Shown here: positions 33,868 through 41,669 of the stretch, in pieces
How positions within the stretch are numbered: position 1 is the first letter of the stretch
Layout of the letters: every line of letters starts with the position of its first letter
Assembly: GCA_026391215.1 (NCBI GenBank)
Contig: JAPLDX010000133.1
Location: 1-60,740, forward strand
DNA: 60,740 bases
DNA from: Bacteroidia bacterium
Lineage (GTDB): Bacteria > Bacteroidota > Bacteroidia > Bacteroidales > VadinHA17
Reading direction: 5' to 3'
Notes under the pieces: model-generated
The model's input: only the letters and a program-made list of their open reading frames with translations
Databases searched by the model: none
Told to the model about the DNA's origin: nothing
Program-made: the position numbers and the translations under genes

Positions 33868-34257
33868 ATGCCGAAAAATCAAACAATATCCGGAGAATGG
33901 ATCAGCGGCAAAAATAAAATTGAATGCATTTTGCCTCTAATTATTTTTGAAGATGATAACAATATTATCGCTTTTTGCCCGGCTTTAGATATTAGCGGTT
34001 ATGGATCTACAGAAGCAGCGGCCGATGAGTCTTTTAAGGAAACCCTTTCTGAGTATTTCCGATATACAGTTAATAAAAAGACTCTTGCTGAAGATCTTCG
34101 TAAGCTTGGATGGACTATAAGGAAAAATCTGAAAAAAGAACCGATACCGCCAACAATGGAAAATCTTCTACAGAATAATGAAGATTTTAACAGGATCTTC
34201 AATACCTACGATTTTCAGAAAAGAAATACCACGATTAAAATCCCAGCCCTGGCTTAA
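33868..34257 (+). CDS. hicB: HicB-like antitoxin
   Basis: 129 residues. The N-terminal half has the HicB RNase-H-like pattern: IECILPLIIFEDDNNIIAFCPALDISGYGSTEAAADESFKETL. The C-terminal half is charged and could carry the DNA-binding or toxin-wrapping part. It precedes and overlaps hicA by 1 bp and has its own promoter with inverted repeats. It should neutralise HicA and repress the operon. Confidence 0.85.
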   Translation: MPKNQTISGEWISGKNKIECILPLIIFEDDNNIIAFCPALDISGYGSTEAAADESFKETLSEYFRYTVNKKTLAEDLRKLGWTIRKNLKKEPIPPTMENLLQNNEDFNRIFNTYDFQKRNTTIKIPALA

Positions 34258-34496
34258 TGACTCCGTCCATTAAGAATGTCAGCGTAGAAGATTATAAATC
34301 CTTCCTTTCGCACCACGGATTAAAAAATATACGTACATCTAAGGGACACGAAGTATGGTGCGGGGCCAAACTTACCAGGCCTGTTATTTTTCAAACACAT
34401 ATTGATCCTATTCCTCTGTTCATTATCAAGAGCAATCTCAGGACAATGGGGCTCACATTAAATGATTTACGGGACTATTTAAATTCAAAAAATTAA
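34257..34496 (+). CDS. hicA: HicA-like mRNA interferase toxin
   Basis: 79 residues, the usual HicA size. The dsRBD-like pattern is visible: YKSFLSHHGLKNIRTSKGHEVWCGAKLTRPVIFQTHID, with His in KGHEVW at the catalytic position, then an IIKSNLRTMGLTLNDLRDYL helix. It cleaves mRNA when released from HicB. In this element the pair probably stabilises inheritance or acts in phage exclusion. Confidence 0.85.
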   Translation: MTPSIKNVSVEDYKSFLSHHGLKNIRTSKGHEVWCGAKLTRPVIFQTHIDPIPLFIIKSNLRTMGLTLNDLRDYLNSKN

Positions 34497-34522
34497 GAGT
34501 TATAAATGAAAGTCCTTACGGC

Positions 34523-35161
34523 TTACCGGGGTCCCTCTCCCACTTTAAATAGTAGTTCTTTTCTTAATTTCACTATTGTTTCAAGAGATTCAGTATATTC
34601 CGTCATATATAGGCGCACCTCTGTACGAAGTTTTCTTATTTCATTACAGGATCTAGTACATTCAATATTTGACTTTCTATCATTATGGAAACTTGAGTCA
34701 ATAAAACTGTAGTAACCTTTTTTTGTTATTATTAAGTGATCATCGATATTTATATCGAGCTTTTCTCCAATAATTCTGATTTGTTCCGTTACAACTTTAT
34801 CAGAATTGGAGGGTTCAGGGGATTCTGAAGGATGATTGTGAGCGACTATTATTGAGCTTGCCCGGCAAACAAGAGCACATGAGAATAAAAATTGATAATC
34901 AATTGTGGTAGAGTTAAGTTTTCCGGTAGAGATAACCCTGAATCCCAAGGCTTCAAGCTGAGCGTTTAAGAATAATGCACAAAATTGCTCCTGAATATTA
35001 ATAAGTGAATCATCCCACATTTTAAGAAAGATCCGATAAGCAATATCTGGGCTGGTAACTGAAATACAATCTTTTGGTTTTTTACAGTAATGTACTTTTA
35101 ATTCAGCAACAGACCAATCTTTTACCGAATTAACTTTTTCAATAAAAACTTTCCTTTTCAT
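34523..35161 (-). CDS. RadC-like JAB/JAMM-domain protein
   Basis: 212 residues. The metalloprotease-like JAMM signature is intact: EQFCALFLNAQ (Glu), RVISTG, HNHPSESPEPSNSD, then ITEQ-like helices and DDHLIITKKGYYSF. The C-terminal 45 residues form a charged helix not usual in chromosomal RadC. Mobile-element RadC homologues are common in Bacteroidetes, with unclear function. It is the only minus-strand gene of the element and marks its right end here. Confidence 0.88.
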   Translation of the reverse strand: MKRKVFIEKVNSVKDWSVAELKVHYCKKPKDCISVTSPDIAYRIFLKMWDDSLINIQEQFCALFLNAQLEALGFRVISTGKLNSTTIDYQFLFSCALVCRASSIIVAHNHPSESPEPSNSDKVVTEQIRIIGEKLDINIDDHLIITKKGYYSFIDSSFHNDRKSNIECTRSCNEIRKLRTEVRLYMTEYTESLETIVKLRKELLFKVGEGPR

Positions 35162-35337
35162 AATATAAAACTTATATTGGTATCCAACATAATTTATATA
35201 AAATGTACCTATTCTGTACCTTCAGTAGCGCAATTAACCATTAGATGCAAATCCTTACTTTCTGTATTGGAAAGTAACGATACTTTGCTCTGTTTTGCTT
35301 CTCTCTAAGGATTAGAATGTTTTTACTAAACATAGCT

Positions 35338-36069
35338 TCATTCAATAATTAGAGCCACCTGGTAGTAATTATTTACAGCTCCCATAAGCTTTGTTTTTAT
35401 GTAATATGAGTTGCAAAATATTTTATATGCGTAAAATTCATGGTTAGGCACATTAAATTCATCAAAAAACAAAACATCTCCCCTTTTAAGATAAGGACCT
35501 AAAGTTGTAAGAGCAAATAAGGTAGATGAAAACAAGTCGGCGTCCATATGTATCACTTTTCTTTTCCCATTTCTTAAATTGTGATTTAGAAGAAAATCCG
35601 GGACACTCTCCTGGAATAAACCTTTAATAAATTTTGCCCTGGAATCATTTACATTTGGAACATCAGCTATCATATCGCCTTTTTTAAAGGTTCCCCAATT
35701 TTCAGGAAGCCCTTCAAAAGTGTCAAATCCATAAAATCTGATTTCAGGATGTAAACAATTACTTATCCACCATTTAAAGGAGTACCCACCGCAAACACCA
35801 AATTCCAGAAAATCAAATGGTTCATTTCTTATATTCAACTTTTCAATGACATATTGGTAAAGAATATAACGTTTTGAATAATCTCTTTTTGCAGTGTAGA
35901 AATCATTAAGAATGTTGTTTTTATCCTGTTGTGCTATCCATTTTGAGAGAGAGATTGTATTGGATAAAAACAATAAAGGACCCTTCATCCATCCAAATAG
36001 AAAGTGAGGCTTTGATAACAGTACAAGTCCCTTAAAATAAGCATTTATCTTCTTTAGTAATTTTTTCAT
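35338..36069 (-). CDS. TylF/MycF-family SAM-dependent O-methyltransferase
   Basis: 243 residues. Motifs: FLEFGVCGGYSFKWW near residue 87 (SAM site), FDTFEGLPENWGTF near residue 114, IHMDADLFSSTLFALTTL near residue 174, and VLFFDEFNVP near residue 200. These match TylF/MycF-type methyltransferases, which act on sugar hydroxyls in polysaccharides or natural products. It starts with a hydrophobic helix. It is a single gene flanked by an AT-rich gap and the phage-like element. Confidence 0.88.
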   Translation of the reverse strand: MKKLLKKINAYFKGLVLLSKPHFLFGWMKGPLLFLSNTISLSKWIAQQDKNNILNDFYTAKRDYSKRYILYQYVIEKLNIRNEPFDFLEFGVCGGYSFKWWISNCLHPEIRFYGFDTFEGLPENWGTFKKGDMIADVPNVNDSRAKFIKGLFQESVPDFLLNHNLRNGKRKVIHMDADLFSSTLFALTTLGPYLKRGDVLFFDEFNVPNHEFYAYKIFCNSYYIKTKLMGAVNNYYQVALIIE

Positions 36070-36318
36070 TCACTTGTTCAATGCCTGTTTTGGTCTCCTG
36101 ATATTTATGAGTATACAAATGAAATGAATTAGTTATTGATAATTATCAATAATTGCAAAATAATTACTGTAAATAATTGATAGTTACCAAGCAATGACCT
36201 ATAAAGACAAAAACCTCTGAATCATGGAACTCTTGGCACAAATTTTGGGGATTAATACCGACATAAAGTTCATTATTTGACAATATATATTCTTTACCCC
36301 ATGTTTTCAGTAATTTGC

Positions 36319-36326
36319 TAACTTTG
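36319..36326 (+). promoter_or_regulatory. -7 element of the TonB-plug gene promoter
   Basis: TAACTTTG is a perfect match to the TAnnTTTG element of Bacteroidetes promoters. It lies 43 bp before the ATG at 36370. No good TTG -33 element is present at the usual distance. Confidence 0.5.
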
Positions 36327-36369
36327 TAGTAATTTGAAAATTTTGAAATACAAATTAATAGCCAGTGAG

Positions 36370-37077
36370 ATGAGAATAAGAGTATTTGTTTTAATTCTGT
36401 TATCTGTTTTGAGCATAAGCAGTTTAGAAGCTCAGAAGAAAAATTCCAAAATATTGATTACAGGAACAGTGGTTGACGCCTCTCAGAATCCTGTATCAAA
36501 TGCTATTGTGATGATTGACGGACAGAATACCAGTTCCATGACCGATGTAAATGGGATTTATAAAATAAAGGTTAAACCAACTGCAAAAATGATTGGAGTG
36601 GTTTCATTTGCCAGCGGAATGAAAGAAGAGGCTATAGATGGAAGAACTGTGATAAATTTTAGTTATGCTAAATCATCAGCTCAGCAGCAAGGGGACCAAA
36701 TCATTCCCCCGGGTGAACAGGGAGTCAATACAGGCTATGACGTTCAGAAAAGAAGTGACGCCACTTCGCCTGTAAGAACAATTGACGGTACAGATAAAAA
36801 ATATGCTTCTTACTCTTCAGTATATGAAATGATTTCCAGGGAAGTAAGCGGTGTCAGGGTTAGTGGGACAAGTATCATAATACAGGAATCCAAGGATTTC
36901 TTTGGTCAGGTTGAAGCTTTACTGGTTGTCGATGGAGTTCCAGTTAATGATTTCAGTGGCATCTCTCCATCAACAGTTGAATCAATAACGGTGCTTAAGG
37001 GTTCCTCTGCTGCAATCTATGGAACTAGAGGCTATGGTGGTGTAGTTGTGGTCACAACCAAGAAATCGAATCAGTAG
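36370..37077 (+). CDS. Free-standing carboxypeptidase-regulatory + TonB plug domain protein
   Basis: About 235 residues from the ATG at 36370, preferred over a TTG at 36334 because a signal peptide follows (MRIRVFVLILLSVLSISSLEAQ). Residues ~28-100 are a CarboxypepD_reg-like domain (ITGTVVDASQNPVSNAIVMIDG). Residues ~140-232 are a TonB-receptor plug (YEMISREVSGVRVSG, ALLVVDGVPVNDFSGISP, ITVLKGSSAAIYGTRGYGGVVVVTTKK). There is no beta-barrel, so it cannot be a transporter by itself. It stops cleanly with TAG 43 bp before the next gene. Confidence 0.88.
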   Translation: MRIRVFVLILLSVLSISSLEAQKKNSKILITGTVVDASQNPVSNAIVMIDGQNTSSMTDVNGIYKIKVKPTAKMIGVVSFASGMKEEAIDGRTVINFSYAKSSAQQQGDQIIPPGEQGVNTGYDVQKRSDATSPVRTIDGTDKKYASYSSVYEMISREVSGVRVSGTSIIIQESKDFFGQVEALLVVDGVPVNDFSGISPSTVESITVLKGSSAAIYGTRGYGGVVVVTTKKSNQ

Positions 37078-37119
37078 AAATTCCGGAAATAATATATCTT
37101 AGCCGTTTAAATCCTGCCT

Positions 37120-38118
37120 ATGAAAATATGCGTTACAGGAGCAAACGGCTTTCTTGCCAGTAATATAATAAGGGAATTGCTTTCCCGTGATTACCAGGTT
37201 GTAGCATTTATCAAGACTGGTGAGAATATTGCTACAATCAAGGACCTTAATATAATCAGGAAATATGGAGATATCCTGGATTATAATTCAATTCTTGAGG
37301 CAATTGACGGATGTGATGCCCTGATACACACTGCAGCAAGTACTGCATTGTACCCTTCCCGGTCAGAAATACAGCATAAAATAAATGTGGAAGGCGCTCT
37401 TAATGTAATGAATGCCGCCCTTGAGAGAAAGGTTTCAAGGGTAATTCATATCGGGACAGCCAACTCTTTTGGTTTCGGAACAAAAGAAAATCCAGGGAAT
37501 GAAGAGGCTCCCTATTCTTGCGGCAGATATAAGCTGGATTATATGGACACAAAATGTGAAGCGCAACAGAAGGTTCTGGATCTTGTCAGAACCAGGAACC
37601 TGCCGGCAGTGATACTTAATCCAACATTTATGCTGGGTCCTTATTGCGGAGCCTATGGATCGGGACAGATGCTTATGGCTGTAAAAAACCGGCAAACTCC
37701 AGGGTACTCCCGGGGCGGAAGAAACTTTTTATATGTAAAGGATGCTGCAGTCGCTGTGGTAAATGCCCTGACAATGGGAAATACCGGTGAATGTTATATC
37801 CTGGGAAATGAGAACCTGTGCTTCAAGGAAATATTTGGCAAAATGGCTGCAGTCGCCGGAGTAACTCCACCAAAGCTGTATATACCGGGATTTGCGGCAA
37901 AGTTGTTTGGTCTTTTGTTGACAGGAGCTGGAAAAATCTTTGGATTTACCCCAGTCTTAACATACAGATCAGCTGCAATGTCCGATGATTTTAATTATTA
38001 TTCCGCAGAGAAAGCTATAAAAGAATTGAAGCTCCCTCAAACTCCGATTGAGGTAGCAATTAAAGAAGCCTATGAGTGGCTGGAAGCAATAGGTAAATCT
38101 GACAATCATGCAGGATAA
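37120..38118 (+). CDS. NAD(P)-dependent epimerase/reductase (extended SDR)
   Basis: 332 residues. Rossmann motif VTGANGFLASNI at residues 5-16; IHTAAST near residue 69; active-site Tyr and Lys as YMDTK near residue 145; and FLYVKDAAVAVVNA near residue 203. This resembles dihydroflavonol-4-reductase-like or NAD-dependent epimerase/dehydratases. It overlaps the next gene by 11 bp and is the first of three coupled genes with an SDR and a radical-SAM maturase. Substrate unknown. Confidence 0.88.
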   Translation: MKICVTGANGFLASNIIRELLSRDYQVVAFIKTGENIATIKDLNIIRKYGDILDYNSILEAIDGCDALIHTAASTALYPSRSEIQHKINVEGALNVMNAALERKVSRVIHIGTANSFGFGTKENPGNEEAPYSCGRYKLDYMDTKCEAQQKVLDLVRTRNLPAVILNPTFMLGPYCGAYGSGQMLMAVKNRQTPGYSRGGRNFLYVKDAAVAVVNALTMGNTGECYILGNENLCFKEIFGKMAAVAGVTPPKLYIPGFAAKLFGLLLTGAGKIFGFTPVLTYRSAAMSDDFNYYSAEKAIKELKLPQTPIEVAIKEAYEWLEAIGKSDNHAG

Positions 38119-38923
38119 CTATTTCAAAGGCAAGGTTATAATTATAACCGGAGCCCGTCAGGGCATTGGCAAAACATTAAGTCTCTTATTAGCAGTTGAA
38201 GGTGCCAGGCTGGCCATTAACAGCAGAAATGCTGAAAAGCTAACTGAGCTGAAAAACACTCTGAATTCAAAGGGATGCAGTGTGATTGATATACCGGGAG
38301 ATATTTCGGATGAGCAGGTATGTAAAAATATTGCCGATCAGACAGTTAAGGAATTCGGAAGGATAGATATTTTAATAAATAACGCGGGTGTTGCAGGTGA
38401 CGGGACCGTTGAAGAAGCTGATCCATCAATATTCAGAAAGCAGGTTGAAGTAAATCTGCTAGGCTCCTATTATATGACAAGGTATGCCCTGCCGCACATA
38501 AAATCATCACAAGGGAGTATTTTGTTCGTATCAAGCCTTGCAGGCTTATTCGGCCTTCCGGCCTACAGCGGCTATTCAGCATCAAAAATGGCACTGACAG
38601 CGCTTGCGCAGAGCCTGAAAAATGAGCTTTATGGCCAGAATGTGCATATCGCAATAGCCCATGTCGGATTCACGGAAAATGACGCTTCTAAAAAACAATA
38701 TAATGCAAAAGGAGAACTTACTCTATTACCAGACAGGAAAGTCAAAAGAGTTACTTCTGAAAAGACAGCATCGCTGCTGATGAAGCAGATCCGGACCAGG
38801 AAATTCAGATCTGTACATTCATTTCTTGGAAAAGCAGAATTTCTAGTTTCCAAATTCTTTCCCGGCCTGATCGCACTGATTGTTCGCAAATCTGGTGCTA
38901 AGGAAAGCAAGGGCAGCAGATGA
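38108..38923 (+). CDS. Short-chain dehydrogenase/reductase (classical SDR)
   Basis: 271 residues. TGARQGIGKT glycine loop, NNAGVAG, SSLAG with the catalytic Ser, and YSGYSASKMAL with Tyr and Lys. An Arg after the first beta strand (INSRNAEKL) suggests NADPH use. Its start lies 11 bp inside the epimerase gene, and its TGA overlaps the ATG of the next gene (ATGA), so the three proteins are made together. It is related to the SDR at 18.7 kb in motif order only. Confidence 0.9.
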   Translation: MQDNYFKGKVIIITGARQGIGKTLSLLLAVEGARLAINSRNAEKLTELKNTLNSKGCSVIDIPGDISDEQVCKNIADQTVKEFGRIDILINNAGVAGDGTVEEADPSIFRKQVEVNLLGSYYMTRYALPHIKSSQGSILFVSSLAGLFGLPAYSGYSASKMALTALAQSLKNELYGQNVHIAIAHVGFTENDASKKQYNAKGELTLLPDRKVKRVTSEKTASLLMKQIRTRKFRSVHSFLGKAEFLVSKFFPGLIALIVRKSGAKESKGSR

Positions 38924-40269
38924 ATAATCTTCTTTTTACAGATGCACTGAAGCTGAAACGGCCTGCTGCTTTTCATATAATGCTCAAGCCTGCAGGACCT
39001 GCATGCAACCTCAATTGCACTTATTGCTATTACCTGGAAAAGAAGAATCTCTTTCCGGGCAAGAGTGAATTCAGGATGTCAGATGATCTCCTGGAGAATT
39101 TTACAAAACAGTATATTGAAGCACATGAGGCGCCACTGGTGACTTTCACCTGGCAGGGCGGCGAACCTACCCTGATGGGACTTGAATTTTTCAAAAAAGC
39201 CACTGAGTACCAGAAAAAATTTGCAGGGGAAAAACAAATAGAAAATGCTTTCCAGACTAATGGTACGAAGCTCAATGATGACTGGTGTAAGTTCTTTACT
39301 GACAATAATATATTGGTAGGCATCTCAATTGATGGTGAAGAACATAATCATAACCATTACAGACAAACTTCTACCGGTGGATCTACTTTTAGCCGAGTCA
39401 TGAAGGGAATTGAATTGCTGCACAAACACAAAGTTGAATTCAATACTCTGAGCACAGTTAATGATTATAATGTTCATTATGCTTCTGAGACATTTAGGTT
39501 CCTTAAGAAGATAGGGAGTGGATTTATGCAGTTCCTTCCAGTTGTGGAACGGATACGGAAGGATCGACAAGAGAATAGCTTAACTCTTGTCGCTCCGGTT
39601 CATGGCGAAGCCGATGTGACTCAATGGTCGGTTGGTGCAACAGAATTCGGTAGATTCCTGATAACAATTTTTGATGAGTGGGTCAGAAACGATGTTGCAA
39701 GGTATTATGTTCAGATATTCGATACCGCATTAGCCAATTATGTCGGTTCGAACCCGGGATTATGTGTTTTTGCGGATACCTGTGGTGATGCCATGGTCAT
39801 GGAGCATAACGGGGATCTTTATTCATGCGATCATTTTGTTTATCCTGAATATCTCCTTGGTAATATTTCGAAAACACCTATGGCTGAGCTTGTTAAATCA
39901 CAAAATCAATTTGATTTCGGGATTAATAAAAGAAATAAATTGCCACGCTACTGCCTGAAGTGTGCTGTTCAGTATGCATGTCATGGAGAATGTCCGAAGC
40001 ACAGGTTTATCCTGACACCTGACGGAAAACCGGGACTGAATTACCTCTGTGAGGGTTATAAGATGTTTTTTAAGCATGTTGAGCCATATATGGAGTATAT
40101 GGCCAAAGAGCTTAATAACAAACGTCCGCCGGCAAATGTGATGAACTGGTTGAAAAATAAGGAGAATCAGCATCTGAAACCCGACCTTCCAGGGCGCAAT
40201 GATCCATGTCCCTGCGGTAGCGGCAAAAAATTCAAGAACTGCTGTGCCAGTAAGCCGATGAATTATTAA
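38920..40269 (+). CDS. Anaerobic sulfatase-maturating radical SAM enzyme with SEC-C tail
   Basis: 449 residues. The radical-SAM cluster motif has Cys29, Cys33 and Cys36 (CNLNCTYCYY). TWQGGEPTLMG and SIDGEEHNHNHYR follow, as in anSME enzymes that turn a sulfatase Cys or Ser into formylglycine. A SPASM domain is visible near residues 270-375 (CGDAMVMEHNGDLYSCDHF, CLKCAVQYACHGECPKHR). The last ~25 residues are a SEC-C zinc motif (DPCPCGSGKKFKNCC). No sulfatase gene is in the window, so it acts on one encoded elsewhere or modifies another target. Confidence 0.93.
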   Translation: MNNLLFTDALKLKRPAAFHIMLKPAGPACNLNCTYCYYLEKKNLFPGKSEFRMSDDLLENFTKQYIEAHEAPLVTFTWQGGEPTLMGLEFFKKATEYQKKFAGEKQIENAFQTNGTKLNDDWCKFFTDNNILVGISIDGEEHNHNHYRQTSTGGSTFSRVMKGIELLHKHKVEFNTLSTVNDYNVHYASETFRFLKKIGSGFMQFLPVVERIRKDRQENSLTLVAPVHGEADVTQWSVGATEFGRFLITIFDEWVRNDVARYYVQIFDTALANYVGSNPGLCVFADTCGDAMVMEHNGDLYSCDHFVYPEYLLGNISKTPMAELVKSQNQFDFGINKRNKLPRYCLKCAVQYACHGECPKHRFILTPDGKPGLNYLCEGYKMFFKHVEPYMEYMAKELNNKRPPANVMNWLKNKENQHLKPDLPGRNDPCPCGSGKKFKNCCASKPMNY

Positions 40270-40294
40270 TTCCATAATATGCCATTGGTATTTT

Positions 40295-40336
40295 ATTGTC
40301 TAATTAATTTACAAATAATTGTCTAATATATTTACA
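40295..40336. promoter_or_regulatory. Two ~17-bp activator-type boxes upstream of the export operon
   Basis: ATTGTCTAATTAATTTACA at 40295-40313 and ATTGTCTAATATATTTACA at 40318-40336 are near-identical direct repeats 23 bp apart. They share TGTCTAAT...TTxACA with the box at 44596-44612 before the sigma-54 activator gene. They lie 55-95 bp upstream of the sigma-54-like promoter, a normal place for enhancer sites. Binding is inferred. Confidence 0.6.
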
Positions 40337-40389
40337 TGTTTATGTTTGATATATTTTATATATATCAGGATATCAATGTAATACATTAA

Positions 40390-40405
40390 TGGCATAATCT
40401 TTGGT
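40390..40405 (+). promoter_or_regulatory. Sigma-54-like promoter of the export operon
   Basis: TGGCATAATCTTTGGT fits TGGCAC-N5-TTGCW with mismatches at the last base of the -24 block and at the C of the -12 GC. The GG-to-G spacing of 12 is correct. The predicted start near 40417 leaves ~18 nt before the ATG at 40435. Confidence 0.5.
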
Positions 40406-40434
40406 CTGAAAGATGTATCTATGAAACCCGGAAA

Positions 40435-41647
40435 ATGAAGAATTGCATCTCGATATTATTCCTTATTATAATCTTTTGCTGGCAGAAGAGTTCAGGACAG
40501 GTTGTACAGGATATTAAGAAGTGGACACTGGAAGATTGCATAGATTATGCTGTTACCAATAATATAAGTTTGAAAAGGCAGACCCTTCTGACAGAAACTT
40601 CAGAAGCAAATCTGTTCAAGTCAAAGATGGATTTTCTGCCAACATTGAATTTCGGATCTGATGCTCAGATGGGTTTTGGACGATCAATAGACCCTGTTAC
40701 AAACCTCATTACTTTCAAACAGAATATAAGCAATTCATACGCATTATCCACCCGTTTAAATCTGTTTAACGGATTTGCCACTCTGAATACGACTATTGCC
40801 AACAAGTTTATGTACAAGGCAGGCATGGAGGCTGAAAAAATAGCCAGGAACACTCTTATCATTGAGATTTTAGGGCAATATTACCAGGTTTTGTATGCCA
40901 GAGGGATCGAGGGAGCTTCAAAAATGCAGGTTGATCTTTCAGAAAAGCAGCATTTCCGTATCACGAGAATGGTGGGAACAGGAAAAGAGGCGCTGTCAAG
41001 GCAATATGAGATAGAAAGTCAGCTTTCAAACGATAAACTCTCCTATACCATTGCACATAACAATGCCAGCCAGGCGTTAACCACTCTTAAGCAGATGCTC
41101 CGGATTGAACCCGGAACTGATTTTGATATTCTAATACCGGATCTGTCTGATTTACCTATAACTTTATACCGGCTATTATAAGGTAATAAGCGATGAAGCA
41201 ACCGACCAGGTTTCATTCACAAGTCAATTAAAAAACAATAACAGCCAGGCTGTTTACTTTTCACTCAATGTACCCATCTTTAATAATTATGTGACAGGAC
41301 ATAATATCAAAACTGCCAAGATCCGGAAGAATGATACAGCCCTGAGGCTTGAACTGGAAAAGAACAATCTCTATACTGAAATAGAAAATGCATGTCTCGA
41401 TTATGCAAGAGGCAAGGATGAATTTCTCGCAGCAAAAGCCAGTCTGGAGTTTAATAATAAGTCATTTAGTGCAGTAGAAAAGAAATTTGAAACGGGCCTG
41501 GTCGATGTGACTGATTATTCAGCTGCAAAAACTACCCTGTTCAGAGCTGAGGCTGAAGCTTTACGGACAAAACTACAGGTACTTATCAGGAAGCTTACGA
41601 TCAGCTTTTATACAACCGGAGAATTTGAGAATTTAATTTATAATTAA
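40435..41647 (+). pseudogene. TolC-like outer-membrane efflux protein, disrupted by internal deletion/frameshift
   Basis: The first frame (40435-41181, 248 aa) has a signal peptide, the typical start WTLEDCIDYAVTNNISLKRQ, and helical repeats up to LIPDLSDL. It then ends out of frame at TAA 41179-41181. The rest of the protein reads in another frame from about 41170 (TGYYKVISDEATDQVSF) to 41647 (AEAEALRTKLQVLI...EFENLIYN). Compared with TolC homologues, the helix expected between SDL and TGYYK (about 40-50 residues) is missing. A deletion of length not divisible by three, or an assembly error, best explains this. An intact protein would be the outer-membrane channel for the adaptor/ATPase/permease genes that follow. 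Confidence 0.85.
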
Positions 41648-41669
41648 TCAGATAAATACAGAACTGTAT

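Larger units (their letters stand above)
19849..35161. mobile_element. Compact phage-like integrated element (~15.3 kb)
   Basis: The segment is bounded by an integrase module on the left and a RadC-like gene on the right, between ordinary host genes. It contains tail genes (baseplate-like, assembly chaperone pair, tape measure), head genes (prohead protease, major capsid), a replication initiator with internal iterons, two tyrosine recombinases, an excisionase-like HTH and HicBA. No terminase, portal, head-tail connector, tail tube, holin or lysin was recognised. Almost all genes run on the plus strand. Limits are set by gene content, not by att repeats, so both ends are uncertain by a few hundred bases. 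Confidence 0.8.

Noticed and set aside
19524..35337. Direct repeats at the element ends as att sites
   Set aside because: The left gap (19524-19848) and right gap (35162-35337) share only chance-level words such as TTTGCTCT, so no att pair can be named by eye.
41291..41647. Independent 118-aa protein starting at GTG 41291
   Set aside because: The same frame continues upstream with clear TolC sequence (TGYYKV...NNYV), so it is the 3' part of the disrupted tolC.
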